Origin: Chelativorans intermedius
GTDB taxonomy: Bacteria > Pseudomonadota > Alphaproteobacteria > Rhizobiales > Rhizobiaceae
Direction of reading: 5' to 3'
DNA: 64,000 nucleotides
NCBI RefSeq assembly: GCF_025398255.1
Contig: NZ_JAODNW010000003.1
Span: 1-64,000 of the forward strand
The position numbers and the translations under genes were made by a program. Positions 34,523-43,622 of this stretch are shown here, piece by piece. Below the pieces are notes generated by a model. That model made no database searches, was not told the origin of the DNA, and saw nothing but the letters and a program-made list of their open reading frames with translations. Position 1 is the stretch's first letter. The number at the start of each line of letters is the position of its first letter.

Positions 34523-36379
34523 ATGGACCGTAAGACCCAGATAAACATTTGGTATGTCGTGCTCGCCGTCTTCGGGGTGATCCTGCTGCGCGACCTGTGG
34601 GTGCAGGTGCAGACGGTCGAGCCGATCCCCTACAGCCAGTTCGAGCGGTATCTCGACGAAGGGCGCGTGCGCGACGTCGTTGTCGGCCGCGACTACATCA
34701 GGGGAACCTTCACCCAGCCGCAGAACGGCAAGACACAGTTCGTGACGACACCCGTCGATCCCGCGCTCGCGGACCGGCTCAGCGGCAAGGCGGTGGAGTT
34801 TACCGGCGCGGTCGAGAACACCTGGCTTGGCACGCTGCTTTCCTGGGTGGTTCCGGTTCTGCTCTTCTTTGCGCTCTGGATGTTCGTGATCCGCCGTTTC
34901 GCGGAGAAGCAGGGCTTTGGCGGCCTGATGCAGATCGGCAAGAGCAAGGCAAAGGTCTATGTCGAACGCGACACCGGCGTGACGTTCGACGATGTGGCGG
35001 GCGTCGACGAGGCCAAGGAAGAGCTGCGGGAGCTTGTCGCCTTCCTGAAGAATCCCGCCGACTATGGGCGGCTTGGCGGGCGGATGCCCAAGGGCATCCT
35101 GCTTGTCGGGCCGCCTGGCACGGGCAAGACGCTGCTTGCCAAGGCGGTGGCCGGCGAGGCGGGCGTCCCCTTCTTCTCGATCTCCGGTTCGGAGTTCGTG
35201 GAGATGTTCGTCGGTGTCGGCGCGGCCCGCGTGCGCGATCTTTTCGAGCAGGCGAGGGGCAAGGCCCCCGCCATCATCTTCATCGACGAGCTGGATGCGC
35301 TGGGCCGTGCCCGCGGCATCGGACCGTTGGGCGGAGGGCACGACGAGAAGGAGCAGACGTTGAACCAGCTTCTGGTCGAGCTGGACGGCTTCGATTCCTC
35401 CACCGGCCTCGTGCTGCTGGCGGCTACCAACCGGCCGGAAATCCTCGATCCGGCGCTGTTGCGCGCCGGGCGCTTCGACCGGCAGGTGCTCGTCGACCGC
35501 CCGGACAGGGCAGGACGTATCCAGATCCTCAAGGTGCATATGAAGAAGGCGAAGCTGGCCGCCGGCGTGGATGCGGAGAAGGTGGCGGCGCTGACGCCCG
35601 GCTTCACCGGCGCCGATCTTGCCAATCTCGTCAACGAGGCGGCTCTGCTCGCCACCCGCCGCGGCGCCCCGGCGGTGACGATGGAGGACTTCAACAACGC
35701 CGTCGAGCGCATCGTGGCGGGGCTGGAAAAGCGCAACCGGCTGCTCAACCCGCGCGAGCGCGAGATCGTCGCCTATCACGAAATGGGCCATGCGCTGGTG
35801 GCGCTGGCGCTGCCAGGGGTGGATCCCGTGCACAAGGTTTCGATCATTCCGCGCGGCATCGGCGCGCTCGGCTACACCATCCAGAGGCCCACCGAAGATC
35901 GCTTCCTGATGACGCGCGAGGAACTGGAGAACAAGATGGCGGTGCTGCTGGGCGGCCGCGCAGCGGAGTGGATCGTCTTCGGGCACCTGTCCACGGGCGC
36001 GGCCGACGATCTGGCCAAGGTCACGGATATCGCACGGGCCATGGTCACGCGTTACGGCATGTCGGAGAAGCTTGGCCATGTGGCGCTGGAGAAGGACCAG
36101 CGCTCCTTCCTCTCGCCCAACCCGATGAGCGAGGGGCCGCGCGAGCGGGCCTTCTCCGACGAGACGGCGGCAGCGGTGGACGAGGAGGTGCGCAGGATCG
36201 TCGATGACGCCTTCGAACGCACCGTGGCGCTGCTTGAGGAGCGGCGCGACCTTCTCGACAGGACGGCGCGCCGGCTTCTGGAGAAGGAGACGCTGGACGA
36301 GGCGGAGCTCCAGGCGTTGACACGCGAACCGCCCCTGGCAACGGAAGCGGCGCACAGGGCGGAGGCTCCCGGAAGTTGA
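34523..36379 (+). CDS. ftsH: ATP-dependent zinc metalloprotease FtsH
   Basis: A 618-residue membrane AAA+ protease that extracts and degrades damaged membrane proteins. Helices lie at about 8-25 and 102-123. Walker A GPPGTGKT is at 196-203, Walker B IIFIDE at 251-256, the second region of homology [20 protein letters not shown] at 301-320, and the zinc motif HEMGH at 419-423. The N-terminal periplasmic domain is complete. The ATG at 34523 starts similarity; the frame is open further upstream. Its heat-shock-like promoter and Hsp20 neighbours suggest a stress-specific paralogue of the housekeeping FtsH, which is inference. Confidence 0.92.
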   Translation: MDRKTQINIWYVVLAVFGVILLRDLWVQVQTVEPIPYSQFERYLDEGRVRDVVVGRDYIRGTFTQPQNGKTQFVTTPVDPALADRLSGKAVEFTGAVENTWLGTLLSWVVPVLLFFALWMFVIRRFAEKQGFGGLMQIGKSKAKVYVERDTGVTFDDVAGVDEAKEELRELVAFLKNPADYGRLGGRMPKGILLVGPPGTGKTLLAKAVAGEAGVPFFSISGSEFVEMFVGVGAARVRDLFEQARGKAPAIIFIDELDALGRARGIGPLGGGHDEKEQTLNQLLVELDGFDSSTGLVLLAATNRPEILDPALLRAGRFDRQVLVDRPDRAGRIQILKVHMKKAKLAAGVDAEKVAALTPGFTGADLANLVNEAALLATRRGAPAVTMEDFNNAVERIVAGLEKRNRLLNPREREIVAYHEMGHALVALALPGVDPVHKVSIIPRGIGALGYTIQRPTEDRFLMTREELENKMAVLLGGRAAEWIVFGHLSTGAADDLAKVTDIARAMVTRYGMSEKLGHVALEKDQRSFLSPNPMSEGPRERAFSDETAAAVDEEVRRIVDDAFERTVALLEERRDLLDRTARRLLEKETLDEAELQALTREPPLATEAAHRAEAPGS

Positions 36380-36426
36380 AAAAGGCTCTCCCGTGGAGAA
36401 ACAGGCGCGCGCGCCGCCAGCCTGCC

Positions 36427-37905
36427 TCAGGCGTGCAGCGCCGCCTCCATCTCGGCCTCCTGCCGCTTGCGGATGGCACCGATCCCGCCGCGCAGCGCAT
36501 AGGCCTGGTAGCCATGTTGCTGCATGATCTCGGCCAGATACGCCGACTGGGTTCCAAACGGACAGTAGAGGACGTAGCAGCGCCGCTTGTCGAAACGGCG
36601 AAGGTTGCGCACGATGTCCTCCGGCGCCCGGTTGACGGCGCCTGGCAGGTGCCAGTGCCTGTAGTGGGCCGGCGGCTGGCAGTCGATCAGCTGGGCATCT
36701 TCGGGGATGTCATCCACGAAAAGATAGTCCGATCGCAGTTCGTCTCCCGTCACCTCCGCAAGGTCGATGCGGCGCATGCCGGCGAGCGTGCGTTCGAGAA
36801 CGCCGGGATCCATCGCCGCCTCCTGCGCGCCCACCTTCCGGGCCGTGCTTTGGACGGCCGGAGATGGTCCCGACAGGGCGCAGTATTCGGGAATTTTCTC
36901 TGACAGCAGTGCCGTTCCGATCCTGTGAGCCTGGGCCATGATCTCGCTCTTGTCGAGGCCCAGAAGGGGCCGCAGGACGATCATCTCGGCGGCCGGCTCG
37001 ATGGCCTTCAGGTTTGCCAGCGTCTGCGAGGAGACCTGGCTGATCGCCTCCCCCGTTATGATGGCTTCGGCCCTGCACCTGCCGGCGGCGCTTGCGGCGG
37101 CGCGGTACATCAGCCGCTTGAGCACCACCTGCCACAGGCGCGGCTCGACACGGGCCTTCAGCTCGTCGACCACGTCGGCGAAATCGACCACGAACAGCCA
37201 TGGCCGCGTGCCGAAGGCCCAGAGGTCGGTCAAGACCTTCGCCACCTGAATGACCTGGCGCTCATAGGCGCCTCCGGCCAGATTGCAGAACAGGAAGTCG
37301 ACGGCAATGCCGCGGCGCATCATCCGCCAGGCCGCAACAGCCGAATCGAAGCCGCCGGAAAGCAGCGCCAGCGCCCGCCCGCTGGTGCCGAGCGGCAGGC
37401 CGCCCGCCCCCTGGTCGCGCTCGGTGAAGAAATAGGCCCGCCCGTCGAGAATCTCGACATGCACCGTGATCTCGGGGTTCTCGAGATCGACCGTGGCGTT
37501 CGCATTGAGCACTGCGCCCAGGCAGCGTTCGACATCGACGGAGCTGAAGTCGTGGTTGCCCCGGCGGCGTGCGCGCACGGCATAGCGGCGCCCTTCCACG
37601 AGCGGCCTGAACCTTTCTACGGTGCGCGCCATTTCCGCCGGATCGGCACTGCACCGCGCCGCGATGCGCGAGAAGTTCGCAAGGCCGAACACGCGCGCAA
37701 GCGCGGCGCGCGCAGGTGTTTCCTCGGATGCGAAGACGAAAAGCCGGTCATGCGCCTGCACGGTGCGGGCACGCACCCCGGACCGGGCGAGCGCTGCACG
37801 GATGTTCTTCTGGAGGGTGCGCGAAAAATGCGTGCGGGTACCGCGCGACTTGGTGGCAAAATCCGCGGAGAACCGTGCGATGAAGGCGCAGTGCGACAAG
37901 TTCAT
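36427..37905 (-). CDS. thiI: tRNA 4-thiouridine sulfurtransferase ThiI with rhodanese domain
   Basis: A 492-residue enzyme for s4U in tRNA and possibly thiazole synthesis. A THUMP region (about 60-165) precedes the PP-loop ATP site SGGFDS (183-188). C342 in KIPEYC and the rhodanese-domain C448 in LYCPFGTQSA match the two catalytic cysteines of E. coli ThiI (482 aa). The visible AGGAGG directly abuts the ATG at 37905, so an ATG at 37942-37944, 13 codons upstream, may be the true start. The domain layout is complete. Confidence 0.9.
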   Translation of the reverse strand: MNLSHCAFIARFSADFATKSRGTRTHFSRTLQKNIRAALARSGVRARTVQAHDRLFVFASEETPARAALARVFGLANFSRIAARCSADPAEMARTVERFRPLVEGRRYAVRARRRGNHDFSSVDVERCLGAVLNANATVDLENPEITVHVEILDGRAYFFTERDQGAGGLPLGTSGRALALLSGGFDSAVAAWRMMRRGIAVDFLFCNLAGGAYERQVIQVAKVLTDLWAFGTRPWLFVVDFADVVDELKARVEPRLWQVVLKRLMYRAAASAAGRCRAEAIITGEAISQVSSQTLANLKAIEPAAEMIVLRPLLGLDKSEIMAQAHRIGTALLSEKIPEYCALSGPSPAVQSTARKVGAQEAAMDPGVLERTLAGMRRIDLAEVTGDELRSDYLFVDDIPEDAQLIDCQPPAHYRHWHLPGAVNRAPEDIVRNLRRFDKRRCYVLYCPFGTQSAYLAEIMQQHGYQAYALRGGIGAIRKRQEAEMEAALHA

Positions 37906-38117
37906 CCTCCTGTTCCGGCGTGCGCCGGCGCCGCCGGTCTTCATGGCGGCCGCTACCAAGGGCGCCCATCGGCCTTTCCGGCTCAGGCGCGCGACCGCGG
38001 GCTCGAAAACACACTCTTCGCTTCCGCGCAAGAGCGCATCAGGGCCCAGCATATCCAAAACGGCGGCGCCCAGAAGAAGGGGATTGGCGCAATAGGGAAC
38101 CGCCCGGTTTCCATATT

Positions 38118-38146
38118 GTTCAAAATATACTAGAGCGTTCAAATAA
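38118..38146 (+). promoter_or_regulatory. iclR-type promoter: -10 box between two 10-base operator repeats
   Basis: GTTCAAAATA (38118-38127) and GTTCAAATAA (38137-38146) start exactly 19 bases apart. TATACT at 38126-38131, between and overlapping them, is a plausible -10 element 36 bases before the IclR ATG. A protein bound here would block the promoter, so autorepression is likely. The same repeat with the same period lies at the catabolic operon promoter (52613-52641). Confidence 0.65.
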
Positions 38147-38166
38147 GCACGAGGCAGGAGGTGTTC

Positions 38167-38982
38167 ATGCAGGTAGAGGAAGCGCGGGAGGCCGCGCCGA
38201 ACTATGTTGTTCCCCCGGTCGTCCGGGCGATCGCCCTCCTGCGCCACGTGGCCGCCGGAAACCGCTGCCGCAACATCAGCCGCACCGCCAAGGCGCTCAA
38301 CATCAACCGCACGACGCTTATCCGGCTGCTGGCGACGCTGGAGGCCGAGGGCATTCTGGAAGCGATCCCCGACGAGGGCGGCTATCGCCTGGGAACCGGG
38401 CTCATCGCCCTTGCCTCCGAGGCACTCAGCGAGCGCAGCATTCTGCAGGTTGCCCGTCCCTTCCTTAGACAGCTCGTCAAGGAACTCAACCTGTCTGCGC
38501 ATCTGGGCGTGCTCGAAGGGCGGGAGATCGTGTATCTGGCCCGCGAGACGCCCAACTCGCACCTGGCCAGCACGGTGCGCGAGGGCACACGCCTTCCCGC
38601 CCATGCAACGACGATTGGTCGCATTCTTCTTGCCGAGCTGCCGCAGAAGACGCTGCGCCAGCTCTATGCCGGCCAGCCCATGGAGGCCTTCACCTCGAAG
38701 ACGCGCACCACGCTTGCCGAGCTGGAGGCACAGCTCCAGGCGGACCGGGCACGCGGCGTTGCCTGGAGCGTCGCCAATTTCGAGCCGGACATTGGCTCGG
38801 CGGCGGTCGCTGTCTTCGACCATCAGGCGCGCGCCGTGGGCGCCATCAATGTCACGGGACACGCCAGCATCTTTGCCGAGGGCAGTCCGCAGGTCGATGC
38901 CATCGAAAGGGCGCTCAAATCCGCCGCACGGGCGATGTCGGAAGCGCTCGGCTATCGCGGCTGGGCCGCCGATCAGCTGTAG
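38167..38982 (+). CDS. IclR family transcriptional regulator
   Basis: A 271-residue regulator. The N-terminal winged helix (PPVVRAIALLRHVA; ISRTAKALNINRTTLIRLLATLEAEGIL) is followed by the IclR effector domain (ELNLSAHLGVLEGREIVYLARE; LPAHATTIGRILLA; ARGVAWSVANFEPDIGSAAVAVFD). IclR proteins of this sort control aromatic catabolism. The ATG at 38167 has AGGAGG five bases upstream. It ends convergently with the last gene of the large catabolic operon, overlapping it by ten bases, and shares a putative operator with that operon's promoter. Confidence 0.9.
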   Translation: MQVEEAREAAPNYVVPPVVRAIALLRHVAAGNRCRNISRTAKALNINRTTLIRLLATLEAEGILEAIPDEGGYRLGTGLIALASEALSERSILQVARPFLRQLVKELNLSAHLGVLEGREIVYLARETPNSHLASTVREGTRLPAHATTIGRILLAELPQKTLRQLYAGQPMEAFTSKTRTTLAELEAQLQADRARGVAWSVANFEPDIGSAAVAVFDHQARAVGAINVTGHASIFAEGSPQVDAIERALKSAARAMSEALGYRGWAADQL

Positions 38983-39572
38983 CAGTAGCCATAGTAGAGC
39001 TCGAACCTGTCGCGGCCGAGGGCGGCATTTCCGGCGCGCGCGCGGCGCAACCAAAGGCGGCCGTGAACCTGGGTGTCGGAGAAATCGGCCGTCTCGGGCA
39101 GCCTGGCGGCTTCGCACCACAGCCCGCCCATCCATTCGGCTCCGCGAAAAGAGGCGCGGCCCCTCATCTCCGCTTCCTGCAGCGAAAAATTGCCGTAGCA
39201 CACGCAGTGGCTGAAATCGGCATCCGCGTGGAAGACGGCGCTGTCGAAACGGCCGATGCCGCGAAATTCCGCGCCCGCGAAGGAAGCCTCACTTCGAAAG
39301 CTAGTCTCCTCGAAGCGCGCATCGTTGGCGAAGACGGCCCCGGCAAAATGCGCCGATCCCCCGAATCGGACCCCGCGAAACCAACTCACGCCCAGAAAGC
39401 GGGCATTGGCCGCCTCCACCCCCTGGGGAAATTGTGCGCCGGTGAAGTCGACACCGGTAATGTCGAGCCCGGAAAGGTCGAGACGGTCTTCGCATTCCAC
39501 GCCCGCCAGGTCGATGCAGTCGCCGTGACGCCACGGGACGGCAAGCCTGGCGCGGATGTCGTCGGCTTTCAT
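38973..39572 (-). CDS. Pentapeptide-repeat protein
   Basis: A 199-residue protein with tandem five-residue repeats from about residue 30 to 165 (DLSGLDITGVDFTGAQF; VFANDARFEETSFRSEASF), forming a right-handed quadrilateral helix. Phenylalanine dominates the central position. There is no signal peptide. It overlaps the flavodoxin stop by one base (TGATG) and is the last gene of the catabolic operon. Function is unknown; members range from gyrase-protecting DNA mimics to structural proteins, and nothing here decides between them. Confidence 0.85.
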   Translation of the reverse strand: MKADDIRARLAVPWRHGDCIDLAGVECEDRLDLSGLDITGVDFTGAQFPQGVEAANARFLGVSWFRGVRFGGSAHFAGAVFANDARFEETSFRSEASFAGAEFRGIGRFDSAVFHADADFSHCVCYGNFSLQEAEMRGRASFRGAEWMGGLWCEAARLPETADFSDTQVHGRLWLRRARAGNAALGRDRFELYYGYCYS

Positions 39573-40039
39573 CACGCGGTCTCCTGCATCTTCTCGGCAG
39601 CCAGCGCGATCACCTCCTCGGCCCACGGCAAGGCGATGTCCTCGGGCATGTCGCTGCCGGAGGCATCGTGCTTGGCCCGCTCGCCCACCTGCGTGGCTCC
39701 GCGCGCGGCGAGCAGCTCCGCCATGCGCTTGCCGCCGAAGTTGAAGGTTTCCTCATACTCGCTGTCGCCGAGGCCGAAGACGGCAAAATGAATGCCGCTC
39801 AGATCCGGCGCCGTCGTCTCCAGCGCTTCCGCGAAGGGTTGCGCGGAGGCTGGCAGCTCGCCGTCGCCATAGGTGGAGCAGACGATGAGATACAGATGGT
39901 CGCTCTTGAAGGCATCCGGCGGGAAATCGCAGAGATTGCAGCATTCCACCGTATGTTCGGACTGGAGCTCGGAGGCGATGTCCTCGGCGAGCATCTCGGC
40001 ATTGCCCGTTTCGGTGCCGTAGAGAACGGTGATCTTCAT
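39572..40039 (-). CDS. Flavodoxin (MioC-like)
   Basis: A 155-residue FMN protein. The phosphate loop LYGTETGNAEMLAEDI and the ring-binding CSTYGDGELPASAQPF and VFGLGDSEYEETF segments are intact. It is translated from the ATG at 40037-40039, overlapping the reductase stop by four bases. The tight pairing suggests the reductase supplies it with electrons, and position in the operon makes the Rieske oxygenase the obvious final acceptor, which is inference. Confidence 0.88.
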   Translation of the reverse strand: MKITVLYGTETGNAEMLAEDIASELQSEHTVECCNLCDFPPDAFKSDHLYLIVCSTYGDGELPASAQPFAEALETTAPDLSGIHFAVFGLGDSEYEETFNFGGKRMAELLAARGATQVGERAKHDASGSDMPEDIALPWAEEVIALAAEKMQETA

Positions 40040-41289
40040 TGACCGGACTCCCTTGTCTGGTGGGCCAGCGCCAGCATGGCGCTGCGGGTGGGGATCTTGA
40101 TACGACAGCGATCTTGCGGAAGCTCGGACGTCTCGGCCGCGTCTATGCGCTTCCATCCTTCGTAGCAGACATGGCCGGCAAGCCGTCGGAAGAGCGCCTC
40201 GCGCTCCTGCGCGGGGCGGGGCGACGCCTCCTGGATGTCGGCCAGGATGCGCGTTGCCAGCTCCTGGGCGTCGGCCCGGTTTTCGGGAATGGTGCCGCGG
40301 GGGCCGCGGCGGAACCAGCCCGCGGCATACAGCCCCGGGGCAAGCGATCCCCCCTCGGGATCGGCCGCCGCGCCGATCAGCGCATCGCGTGGCAGGCTCC
40401 CCTCGGCCTGAAAGCCGATGGCCGTGATGAAGGCGGAGCAGGGCAGGGTGACGGTCTCGCCCCTTGCGTTGCGGAAGCGGGCCTGCTCGACGCGGCCGCC
40501 CCGGCCTTCCAGCGCCACCGGCACAAGGCCGAAGCGGAAGGTGATGCAGCGTGGGCCGCTTCCATGCCCGTCAATGGATTCCAGCGCCTCGATCTTCTTC
40601 CGGGCGTCCGCATCGTCGCTTTCGCCCGCGCCCTCCACACGGATCGTCACGCCGCCGAGCTTGGCAAGCTCCTTGACCATCACCGCATCGAACCTGGCCT
40701 GCGCTGCCGGCGAGCGGCCCACGATGTCGATCTCCGCAATGCCGGATTCGGCAAGCCACTTGCTGGGTGCAGGGCCGAGATCGGAGCCGGCGAGCTCCTC
40801 CGGCGTCTTGGCGAGCAGGCGCAGGATGTCGATGGCGACATTGCCGTTGCCCATGATGATGACGCGGGGGCCGAGCGGCGGCGGCAGAGGGTCGGCGTCG
40901 GGATGCTCGTAGAGCGCACGTGTCAGGCGCCCGGCGCCGATCACGCCGTCGAGCGCTTCGCCCTCGATGCCCAGCCGGCGATCGCCGGAAAGCCCGGCGG
41001 CGATCACCACGGCATCATAGGCGGCACGCAACGCCTCAAGCGTCACATCGCGGCCGACCGTGACATTGCCGGCGAAGCGCGCGCCCTGCCGCTCGAAAAG
41101 GCGTGCGAACTGGCGCGTGACAGCCTTCGTGCCCTGGTGATCCGCCGCCACGCCATAGCGCACGAGACCATAGGGCACCGGCAGCGCGTCGAACATGTCC
41201 ACGGCGAGCTCGGGCGCTGCCTTCAGAAGCGCCTGGGCGAGATAGCAGCCCGAAGGGCCGGAGCCGACGATGGCGACCGCCCGCTTCAT
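40036..41289 (-). CDS. NADPH-ferredoxin/adrenodoxin-type reductase (FprA-like)
   Basis: A 417-residue FAD enzyme of the adrenodoxin reductase family. FAD-binding AIVGSGPSGCYLAQALL is at the N-terminus, the family signature PYGLVRYGVAADHQGTK follows, and the NADP fold has MGNGNVAIDILRLL. The late APGLYAAGWFRRGPRGTIPENR is also characteristic. It is coupled to an aldehyde dehydrogenase gene upstream and a flavodoxin downstream by four-base overlaps. It likely starts the electron chain for the Rieske oxygenase encoded earlier in the operon, in place of the usual dedicated oxygenase reductase. Confidence 0.9.
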   Translation of the reverse strand: MKRAVAIVGSGPSGCYLAQALLKAAPELAVDMFDALPVPYGLVRYGVAADHQGTKAVTRQFARLFERQGARFAGNVTVGRDVTLEALRAAYDAVVIAAGLSGDRRLGIEGEALDGVIGAGRLTRALYEHPDADPLPPPLGPRVIIMGNGNVAIDILRLLAKTPEELAGSDLGPAPSKWLAESGIAEIDIVGRSPAAQARFDAVMVKELAKLGGVTIRVEGAGESDDADARKKIEALESIDGHGSGPRCITFRFGLVPVALEGRGGRVEQARFRNARGETVTLPCSAFITAIGFQAEGSLPRDALIGAAADPEGGSLAPGLYAAGWFRRGPRGTIPENRADAQELATRILADIQEASPRPAQEREALFRRLAGHVCYEGWKRIDAAETSELPQDRCRIKIPTRSAMLALAHQTRESGQ

Positions 41290-42779
41290 GACACACCTGC
41301 CGCGGCTCCGGCCCAGGGAAGGGGGCCCCCTGAAAGATCGGTATAGAAGGACTTCTGGGCCATATAGGCGCGGATGCCCTCGCGCCCCTTTTCACGGCCC
41401 ATGCCGCTTTCCTTCTCGCCACCGAAGGGCGTGGAGATGGAAAACTGCTTGTAGGTGTTCACCCACACCGTGCCGGCGCGGATGGCGCGGCCCACCCGCC
41501 AGCTCTTCGGAAAATCGCGAGTCCAGATGCCGCAGGCAAGGCCATAGTCGTTGTCGTTGGCCTGGGCGATGACGTCGGCCTCGTCCTCGAAAGGCAGGAC
41601 GACCAGCACCGGGCCGAACACCTCCTCGCGGCAGATGCGCGCCGTGTTGGGAACGCCTGCGAGGATTGTCGGCAGGTAGTAGGCACCCTTCTCGTACTCC
41701 TCCCCCTGGGGAATGCCACCGCCGCACAGCACCTGCGCTCCCTCCGCGCAGGCCATGCGCACATGGGCGGCAACGCTATCGCGATGGTCGAAATGCACCA
41801 GGGGTGCGACCTGCGTGTCCGCGTCGAAGGGATGGCCGATCTTGAGGCGGCGGGTTGCCGCCACCAGCCGCTCGACGAAGGCATCGTAGACCGGGCGCTC
41901 GACGAAGAGCCGCGATCCGGCGATGCAGCTCTGGCCGCTGGAGGAGAAGATGCCGAAGAGCACGCCGGCGATCGCCTGGTCCATGTCGGCATCGGCAAAG
42001 ACGATGGTGGGAGACTTGCCGCCAAGCTCCAGCGACACCGGCATCAGCTTCTCCGCCGCCTTCAGGGCGATGGCGCGGCCCGTCTGCGTGCCGCCGGTGA
42101 AGCTGACCTTGGCGATGTCGGGATGCTCCACCAGCAGATTGCCGATTTCGCGGCCGGAGCCCGGTAGAACCGAAAGCAGGCCCTTCGGCAGGCCGGCCGC
42201 CTCCACGATGCGGGCCAGTTCGAGGGAGACCAGGGGCGACCACGAGGCGGGCTTGAGCAGGACGGCATTGCCGGCGGCGAGCGCCGGCGCCACCTTTTGC
42301 GCATCCGACGCGATGGGCGAGTTCCAGGGGGTGATGGCGGCGACAAGGCCGAGCGGCTCGTGAATGGACATCGTCAGCGCGTCGCCGCGCTGCGCGGTCA
42401 GGCGTTCGTCGGAAGTCTCCAGAACCGCGCCGAAATAGCGGAAGGTCCCGGCGGCAGAAGCGGCAAGCGCGCGGGTCTCGCGCAGGGTCTTGCCCGTGTC
42501 GCGGCTTTGAATGTGCGCGATACGCGCCGCATTTTCCTCGATGCCGTCGGCAATGGCATAGAGATAGCGTGCCCGTTCATGCGGCTTGAGGTTGCGCCAG
42601 GCGGGATCGGCCTGCGCCTTTCTGGCGCGGGCAATGGCGCGCTCGCCATCCTCCTTCGAGGCGCCGCGCAGGACGCGGTTGAGCGAGCCATCGGCGGGGA
42701 AGATGGAGGTGATGGGCTCCCCCGATCCTTCTTCCCACTCGCCGCCGATGAACAGCTTGCCCTGCGGCAGTTCGATCAT
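41286..42779 (-). CDS. Aldehyde dehydrogenase (hydroxymuconic-semialdehyde-type)
   Basis: A 497-residue NAD(P)-dependent aldehyde dehydrogenase. The oxyanion asparagine is in ITPWNSP, the general base E251 in LELGGKSP, and the nucleophile C285 in SSGQSC. Length is standard. It would oxidise an aldehyde formed after ring cleavage, for example a muconic-type semialdehyde, or a simple aldehyde from the ThDP enzyme. It overlaps the reductase gene by four bases and lies 12 bases after the aspartate-dehydrogenase-like gene. Confidence 0.9.
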   Translation of the reverse strand: MIELPQGKLFIGGEWEEGSGEPITSIFPADGSLNRVLRGASKEDGERAIARARKAQADPAWRNLKPHERARYLYAIADGIEENAARIAHIQSRDTGKTLRETRALAASAAGTFRYFGAVLETSDERLTAQRGDALTMSIHEPLGLVAAITPWNSPIASDAQKVAPALAAGNAVLLKPASWSPLVSLELARIVEAAGLPKGLLSVLPGSGREIGNLLVEHPDIAKVSFTGGTQTGRAIALKAAEKLMPVSLELGGKSPTIVFADADMDQAIAGVLFGIFSSSGQSCIAGSRLFVERPVYDAFVERLVAATRRLKIGHPFDADTQVAPLVHFDHRDSVAAHVRMACAEGAQVLCGGGIPQGEEYEKGAYYLPTILAGVPNTARICREEVFGPVLVVLPFEDEADVIAQANDNDYGLACGIWTRDFPKSWRVGRAIRAGTVWVNTYKQFSISTPFGGEKESGMGREKGREGIRAYMAQKSFYTDLSGGPLPWAGAAAGVS

Positions 42780-42791
42780 TCTCTCCTCCTT

Positions 42792-43613
42792 CTAGATCAC
42801 CAGCGGGCCGGCGCGATTCCTGATCTCCCGCAAGACGCTGTAAACGGTGGAGACCGATGTCTTGGCATTCCCGGCGGAGGGGCGGTTCTCGATGCGCACG
42901 GCGTAGCTGGCCAGCGGCGAGGCAACGGAATATTCGTGCACATTGCCGGGGGCGGAAGGATCGGCAACCAGCGTCACCTCGGTGGCGTCGAAGCCGGGGC
43001 CTGCAAGCGCCAGCGTGGCCGCCACATTGGCGTTTCTGGGATAGGCGGAAGCCGCCTCGCGCGCCGTGCCGGAGAAGAAGACATGTGCCGTGCGGATCCG
43101 TTCGAGGTCGACGGCGCGCTCCGCCGGCGTGCCGGCCCAGGCCGCCGGCGGCTTGATGCCGCGATAGGAGACCTTCACATCACCGGCCACCTTCAATGCC
43201 GAGAGCAGGTCGACGCCACCGATGGCGCCGGCAGGAAGGATCAGGCGCGCGTTGCCGGCCCTCGCCGCCTCCTTGAGCTCGGCCTCGATGCGCGGCTCCG
43301 CCAGGGCGCCCACCGAAACCACCACCACGTCGATGCCGGCGCGCAGCAGGCCAGGCACGTGCGACGAGACGGCACCGTGGCCGGCACACTCGACCACCAG
43401 ATCGGGCCGCCCTTCCATCTGGTCGCTGGAACAGACCACCGAAAAAGCCCGTGCGACGGCGCTGAAATCCCGCGCAAGACGGCTGCGTACAGGTTCGGCG
43501 TCCGCTGGCATGGACACCACCGACAGGCGTTCGAGCGGCCTGCCGAGAGCCTCCGGCAGGAGCTCCAGAAGCGTCGTTGCGATGTTGCCGAAGCCGATCA
43601 GCCCCAGATGCAT
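42792..43613 (-). CDS. Aspartate dehydrogenase-like protein (NadX family)
   Basis: A 273-residue Rossmann-fold enzyme. GLIGFGNIATTLLE binds the cofactor; the LVVECAGHGAVSSHVPGLL and GAIGGVDLLSALK blocks and the YPRNANVAATLALAGPG segment match L-aspartate dehydrogenase. No NAD-synthesis genes (nadA, nadC) are near, so a biosynthetic role is unlikely. In a catabolic operon it may deaminate or reduce an imino/keto intermediate instead. It is nine bases after the ThDP enzyme gene. Confidence 0.82.
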   Translation of the reverse strand: MHLGLIGFGNIATTLLELLPEALGRPLERLSVVSMPADAEPVRSRLARDFSAVARAFSVVCSSDQMEGRPDLVVECAGHGAVSSHVPGLLRAGIDVVVVSVGALAEPRIEAELKEAARAGNARLILPAGAIGGVDLLSALKVAGDVKVSYRGIKPPAAWAGTPAERAVDLERIRTAHVFFSGTAREAASAYPRNANVAATLALAGPGFDATEVTLVADPSAPGNVHEYSVASPLASYAVRIENRPSAGNAKTSVSTVYSVLREIRNRAGPLVI

Positions 43614-43622
43614 GGAACGCTC

